A stretch of DNA of 8,918 bases from the NCBI GenBank assembly GCA_946629475.1, contig CAMOXX010000109.1:1-8918 (forward strand), read 5' to 3'. The notes below the pieces were generated by a model. The model made no database searches. It was not told where the DNA came from and worked only from the letters and a program-made list of their open reading frames with translations. The translations under genes were made by a program, and so were the position numbers. This DNA comes from an uncultured Blautia sp. GTDB lineage: Bacteria > Bacillota > Clostridia > Lachnospirales > Lachnospiraceae. This document shows positions 5,690-8,918 of this stretch, one piece after another. Every line of letters begins with the position of its first letter. Position 1 is the first letter of the stretch.

Positions 5690-6794
5690 GCTGTCCGATG
5701 AGGAGATCCGCGAAGCGATTGATGCTGTCATGCTCGGGGATAAAAACAGTTTTCCGCTGACGCTGAGAGACCGGACCCGCTTGAGGGAAGAACTGTTCTG
5801 CTCGGTACGCAAGCTGGATGTGCTGCAGGAACTGATCGACGATGACAGCGTAACGGAAATTATGGTGAACGGCCCGGATTCTATCTTCATAGAACGGGAC
5901 GGAAAAGTAAAAAAGCATGACCGGTCATTCACATCCCTTGAGAAGCTGGAGGATGTGATTCAGCAGATTGTGGGTAGGTGCAACCGTGTCGTCAACGAGT
6001 CGGCTCCGATCGTGGATGCCAGGCTGGCGGGAGGAGCGAGGGTGAATGCGGTGGTTCCCCCGGCATCCATCGATGGACCGGTGCTGACTATCCGGCGTTT
6101 TTCCGAAAAGCCTGTTACGATGGAACGGCTGATAGCCTGGGACAGCATCACTGAGGAGTGCGCATCCTCTCTGGAAGAGATGGTGAAGGACAGGTTCTCA
6201 ATCGTAATCGGAGGAGGCACCGGCAGCGGCAAAACAACGTTCCTTGGGGCTCTTTCGGGATTCATCCCGGAGGATGAGAGGATCATCACGATTGAAGATA
6301 ATGCGGAGCTCCGGATTCAGGGGATACCGAATCTTGTACGCCTGGAAGCGAAAAGTGCGAACACGGAGGGCGGAAGGGAAATCACGATTCGTGACCTGAT
6401 CAGGACCGCACTCAGGATGAGGCCGGACCGTATCATTGTTGGGGAGTGCCGCGGCCCGGAGGCTCTTGATATGCTTCAGGCGATGAATACGGGGCATGCC
6501 GGATCACTCGGAACAGCACATGCCAACAGCTGCCCGGATATGCTGATCCGCCTGGAAACCATGGTCCTTATGGGGGCCAGCCTTCCGCTCGAAGCAATCC
6601 GCCGTCAGATTGCGTCCGGTGTGGATATCCTTGTCCATCTGGGAAGGATGAAGGATAAATCACGCAAGGTGATTGAGGTTGCGGAGATTACCGGGATGTG
6701 CGGTGGAGAAGTTGAGCTGAGAACGCTGTTTCAGCGAGGGGAGGATGGGAAACTGATAAAATGCGGCGATCCTGTAAAAAGGAGGGATATGTGA
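5625..6794 (+). CDS. cpaF: Tad pilus assembly ATPase CpaF/TadA
   Basis: CpaF is the hexameric secretion ATPase that drives Flp pilin assembly, acting on the cytoplasmic face of the TadB/TadC platform. The 389-aa protein has an N-terminal domain at about 15-170 (KLDVLQELIDD, EIMVNGPD, IVDARLAGGARVN) and a RecA-like C-terminal domain. Visible motifs are Walker A GGTGSGKT (197-204), Asp box ITIEDNAELR (222-231), Walker B IIVGE (270-274) and His box GHAGSLGTAHANS (290-302). VNESAPIVDARL and the absence of a zinc tetracysteine favour the CpaF family over GspE/PilB. I chose ATG 5625, preceded by GAAAGGA at 5612-5618. The frame opens further up at an ATG at 5547, but that lies in the -10. ATG 5664 is a weaker alternative. 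It is the first gene of the operon and overlaps tadB. Confidence 0.95.
   Translation: MNTNALLHFRGELMEKLDIARELSDEEIREAIDAVMLGDKNSFPLTLRDRTRLREELFCSVRKLDVLQELIDDDSVTEIMVNGPDSIFIERDGKVKKHDRSFTSLEKLEDVIQQIVGRCNRVVNESAPIVDARLAGGARVNAVVPPASIDGPVLTIRRFSEKPVTMERLIAWDSITEECASSLEEMVKDRFSIVIGGGTGSGKTTFLGALSGFIPEDERIITIEDNAELRIQGIPNLVRLEAKSANTEGGREITIRDLIRTALRMRPDRIIVGECRGPEALDMLQAMNTGHAGSLGTAHANSCPDMLIRLETMVLMGASLPLEAIRRQIASGVDILVHLGRMKDKSRKVIEVAEITGMCGGEVELRTLFQRGEDGKLIKCGDPVKRRDM
6777..6786 (+). promoter_or_regulatory. ribosome binding site that sets the tadB start
   Basis: AAAAGGAGGG at 6777-6786 lies inside the end of cpaF, directly before the overlapping sequence ATGTGA. It is correctly spaced for GTG 6791 and too far downstream to serve the in-frame ATG at 6761. 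This favours the GTG start and translational coupling to cpaF. Confidence 0.75.
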
Positions 6795-7579
6795 AAAGTG
6801 TGAACAGCAGAAATATGATGAGCAGAGACGAGTTCCGCAGCCGGGATTATACAATCTGCAGGCTGTCTGTTTTCGAACAGATCAGGATTACAGCAGTCGG
6901 GGCAGGTCTGTGCCTGACAGCGGATTATCTGTTTTATGAAAATCCGCTGGCACTTCTTCCTATGATTCCTTTTCCGTTCCTGTATCTGAAGGTTTGCAGG
7001 GACAGAGCTGTCAGAAAAAGAAAGCAGGAGCTGAATTATCAGTTTCGGGACGCGCTTCTATCCATGTCGGCAGCAGTTCAGGCGGGGTACTCTCTGGAAA
7101 ACGCGATCCATGCCTGCGCGAAGGATCTCGGGCAGATATACCGTTCAGATACCGATATCGTGCAGGAGTTCCGCTATATGGAAAGCCAGATCCGGGTCAG
7201 CGTGCCGGCAGAAGAACTGTTCCGCGATATGGGGAGAAGGAGCGGGGTGGAAGACATCGAAAACTTTGCGTCGGTGGTGACGGTCTGCAGACATATGGGC
7301 GGTGACATGAATGCCGTGATTCAGAAATGCGCCAGAATGGTGGCGGACAAGATCGATGTTTATCGGGAAATTCAGACATCCATTACGGCAAAAAAAGCCG
7401 AGCAGAATATCATGAGCTTCATGCCGGCAGGAATCATTCTTTATCTGAAGCTGACAAGCCCGGGCTTTCTCTCGCCGCTGTATGGAAACCTGTTCGGAAT
7501 CCTTGTGATGACCGTATGTCTGGCAGTGTATGTTTTTGCGTACTGGCTGGGAAAAAGAATTGTGGAGATCGAGATGTGA
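6791..7579 (+). CDS. tadB: Tad inner-membrane platform protein, TadB-like (T2SSF domain)
   Basis: TadB is one of two polytopic proteins that form the membrane platform of a Tad pilus machine and contact the CpaF ATPase. This 262-aa protein has two hydrophobic segments near 33-46 and 52-68, then a cytoplasmic T2SSF domain from about 83 to 206. The domain starts with the typical FRDALLSMSAAVQAGYSLENAI helix pair (85-106) and ends with MVADKIDVYREIQTSITAKKAEQ (183-205). Two C-terminal membrane helices follow at about 207-221 and 233-254. The domain motif, including AGYSLENA, and the position after cpaF make the assignment firm. TadB versus TadC is by gene order. The GTG start overlaps the cpaF stop. 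An ATG-initiated form ten residues longer is possible but lacks a ribosome binding site. Confidence 0.88.
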   Translation: MKSVNSRNMMSRDEFRSRDYTICRLSVFEQIRITAVGAGLCLTADYLFYENPLALLPMIPFPFLYLKVCRDRAVRKRKQELNYQFRDALLSMSAAVQAGYSLENAIHACAKDLGQIYRSDTDIVQEFRYMESQIRVSVPAEELFRDMGRRSGVEDIENFASVVTVCRHMGGDMNAVIQKCARMVADKIDVYREIQTSITAKKAEQNIMSFMPAGIILYLKLTSPGFLSPLYGNLFGILVMTVCLAVYVFAYWLGKRIVEIEM

Positions 7580-7595
7580 GGAGGAAAGCTGGCGA

Positions 7596-8657
7596 ATGTG
7601 GCTTCATGGGACGATTTTTGCGGGGCTTCTGCTGATCCTGGCCGGCAGCAGGATGGGATGGCTTCAAAAATTTGAAGGGATGGATGCGAGAAGCTTCCGG
7701 CTTTTCTGGATCGCGGCCTTTGCGGGCAACCTGCTTGGGTCAGGCTTAACTGCGAAGGAATATATGGAGCCGGACGAGACGTTCACAAAGCTGGCCAGGG
7801 AAGAAGGTAAGGCCTATAAACAGGAATTATCTGTTGAGGTGGACGGAAGCGAGGTACGCACAGTCCGTATTCTGGTTCCGGGAAAGGAGATTTACGCATC
7901 CGAAGAAACGGACACAGAGCAGGATGGGAATGCTTTTGAACGAAGTGCCGAGAGGCAGATCGAAGACAAAGTAACCCTTTATAATCAGGAAAAAAACGAT
8001 CCGGATTATTATTACCTTCCTGATCAGCTGGACGGAAAATCGTACTCCTGGAAGAGCAGAAAAGACAGCAGCGGCAAGACCATATCCGGCCTGTTCCTGG
8101 CCGGAGGACTTTTGATCCTGGTGCTGGGAGGCAGGGAAGCCGGCAGAAAAGAGCAGGAGCGGCAGGAAAAAATGCTTCTGGAGTATCCGCCTGTGATCAT
8201 GAAGTTTACACTTCTGATCCAGGCAGGCATGTCGATCCGGAGGGCTTTTCAGAAGATGGCATCGGATTATGCATCCGAGAAAAAAAGGGGAAAGGGCGCT
8301 CCGGGAAAGAAAAGGAAAACCAGAGAAAAAACGTCTCTGGCAGGGGAAGAGATCCTGATGGTCGTCCACGAACTGGAGAGCGGTGTATCGGAAGCGGAAG
8401 CCTATCGGCATCTGGGAGAGAGATGCGGCGGAATCCGGTATCGTACTTTTTCGACGCTGCTTGTGCAGAACCTGCAGAAAGGGGGGAGATCCCTCGGCGA
8501 TATACTTGAACGGGAGTCTGTAGATGCATGGGAGGAACGCAAGCAGAAAGCGCGGGTCATGGGGGAGACAGCCTCCACGAGGCTGCTTTTCCCGATGATG
8601 CTGATGCTGCTGATTGTGATGGGAGTGATCATGATTCCCGCGTTTTTATCCTTCTGA
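7596..8657 (+). CDS. tadC: Tad inner-membrane platform protein, TadC-like, with large outer loop
   Basis: This 353-aa protein is the second platform subunit of the Tad machine. Membrane helices are predicted near 3-17, 35-51, 162-178 and 329-353, with a T2SSF domain at about 194-323 that includes FTLLIQAGMSIRRAFQKM (204-221) and LVQNLQKGGRSLGDIL (289-304). The basic segment 18-34 and the domain after helix 3 should be cytoplasmic. That places residues 52-161 outside; this loop is acidic and contains VEVDGSEVRTVRILVPGKE (80-98). Such a long loop is more than a minimal TadC has. A Lys/Arg-rich stretch at 228-245 interrupts the T2SSF domain. I chose ATG 7596, with AGGAGG at 7579-7584, instead of ATG 7530, which lies deep inside tadB. 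The gap to tadB is 16 nt. Confidence 0.85.
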   Translation: MWLHGTIFAGLLLILAGSRMGWLQKFEGMDARSFRLFWIAAFAGNLLGSGLTAKEYMEPDETFTKLAREEGKAYKQELSVEVDGSEVRTVRILVPGKEIYASEETDTEQDGNAFERSAERQIEDKVTLYNQEKNDPDYYYLPDQLDGKSYSWKSRKDSSGKTISGLFLAGGLLILVLGGREAGRKEQERQEKMLLEYPPVIMKFTLLIQAGMSIRRAFQKMASDYASEKKRGKGAPGKKRKTREKTSLAGEEILMVVHELESGVSEAEAYRHLGERCGGIRYRTFSTLLVQNLQKGGRSLGDILERESVDAWEERKQKARVMGETASTRLLFPMMLMLLIVMGVIMIPAFLSF

Positions 8658-8698
8658 CAGGTACAGGTGCGGCGCTGCATTTGTGCGGCGCCGGTCAG
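8654..8698 (+). promoter_or_regulatory. intercistronic hairpin between tadC and the pilin gene
   Basis: CGGCGCTGCA (8670-8679) pairs with TGCGGCGCCG (8684-8693) as a 10-bp stem with one G-U pair and a TTTG loop. CTGAC (8654-8658), at the tadC stop, can add an outer stem with GTCAG (8694-8698). No T-run follows, so it is not a standard terminator. A hairpin here could protect a processed pilin mRNA or lower upstream expression relative to the pilin. Confidence 0.55.
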
Positions 8699-8719
8699 TA
8701 AAACAGAGAGGTGAAGAAG

Positions 8720-8914
8720 ATGAAAAGAGAAATGGCAGAGTATATAAAGAATGAAATCCGCGAATTCCGGCAGGAAGAGGATGCGGTTGGCGTTATTGAG
8801 ATCATATTGATTCTGGTTGTACTAATTGGACTCGTTGTGCTCTTCAAAGATCAGATAACCGGCCTGGTTGAGACACTGCTTGCGAAGGTGACAAGCCAGA
8901 GCAATTCGATTTAA
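8720..8914 (+). CDS. Flp1-like Tad pilin precursor
   Basis: This 64-aa protein is probably the structural pilin of the Tad system. It has a charged leader (1-22, rich in Lys, Arg and Glu) and a hydrophobic helix VIEIILILVVLIGLVVLF (25-42). A short polar tail, including KDQI and TSQSNSI, ends the protein. Glu27 in VGVIE matches the conserved Glu at mature +5 of type IV pilins. That puts the peptidase cut after Ala22, leaving a 42-residue pilin; the usual -1 residue is Gly. The pattern agrees with the putative Flp1-like family of Gram-positive Tad loci. The start is ATG 8720, with the strong GAGGTGA Shine-Dalgarno at 8708-8714; a GTG at 8711 lies within that site. It lies 62 nt after tadC, behind a hairpin. 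Its processing peptidase is not in the window. Confidence 0.85.
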   Translation: MKREMAEYIKNEIREFRQEEDAVGVIEIILILVVLIGLVVLFKDQITGLVETLLAKVTSQSNSI

Positions 8915-8918
8915 GCTA

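Noticed and set aside
5625..6794. Type II secretion or competence ATPase (GspE/ComGA) as identity of the ATPase
   Set aside because: It lacks the zinc tetracysteine of most GspE/PilB proteins, carries CpaF-type motifs, and is followed by two separate T2SSF proteins and a Flp1-like pilin.
7530..7595. ATG at 7530 as tadC start
   Set aside because: It would overlap tadB by 50 nt without a ribosome binding site; ATG 7596 follows AGGAGG and begins at the first membrane helix.
1..8918. tRNA, rRNA, CRISPR, transposase or phage signatures
   Set aside because: None seen on reading both strands; there are no regularly spaced repeats or mobile-element proteins.

Overview
The window looks like part of the chromosome of a Gram-positive (monoderm) Clostridia-type bacterium, probably Lachnospiraceae. 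This is inferred from strong AGGAGG-type ribosome binding sites before almost every gene, mid-range base composition, a Tad/Flp pilus cluster with no outer-membrane secretin in view, a Flp1-like short pilin of the clostridial type, and a long-form cation diffusion facilitator. All nine confident genes lie on the plus strand. There are no rRNA, tRNA, CRISPR or mobile-element signatures.

Region 1 (1-3180) holds three genes with no obvious shared pathway. They are a secreted beta-propeller-like protein of unknown function (135-1058), an alpha/beta hydrolase with a visible Ser-Asp-His triad (1231-1992), and a CDF metal-ion transporter with two tandem C-terminal domains (2035-3180). The hydrolase and the transporter are 42 nt apart and may be co-transcribed. 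The gap before the hydrolase contains a perfect 28-nt palindrome and a possible 31-codon ORF.

Region 2 (3181-5496) is an amino-sugar/cell-wall precursor pair. A stand-alone left-handed beta-helix protein resembling the acetyltransferase half of GlmU (3320-3982) is followed 20 nt later by phosphoglucosamine mutase GlmM (4003-5361). A promoter candidate, an operator-like dyad around its -10 and an overlapping hairpin precede the pair. A strong intrinsic terminator (5450-5496) ends it.

Region 3 (5497-8918) is the start of a Tad (type IVc) pilus operon with its own promoter: CpaF/TadA ATPase, TadB-like and TadC-like inner-membrane platform proteins, then a 64-aa Flp1-like prepilin at the window edge. 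The ATPase powers pilus assembly, the two T2SSF-domain proteins form the membrane platform, and the pilin is the subunit. The prepilin peptidase, CpaE/TadZ and minor pilins are not in the window and probably lie downstream.

The most notable regulatory signal is a pair of exact Spo0A-box heptamers (TGTCGAA on the minus strand) just upstream of the Tad promoter. One lies in the loop of the glmM terminator and the other about 50 bp before the predicted start site. They suggest control of this pilus by the sporulation/transition-state regulator Spo0A. Other second-look items are a strong hairpin between tadC and the pilin gene, a roughly 110-residue loop in the TadC-like protein predicted to face outside, and Ala instead of Gly at the predicted pilin cleavage site.
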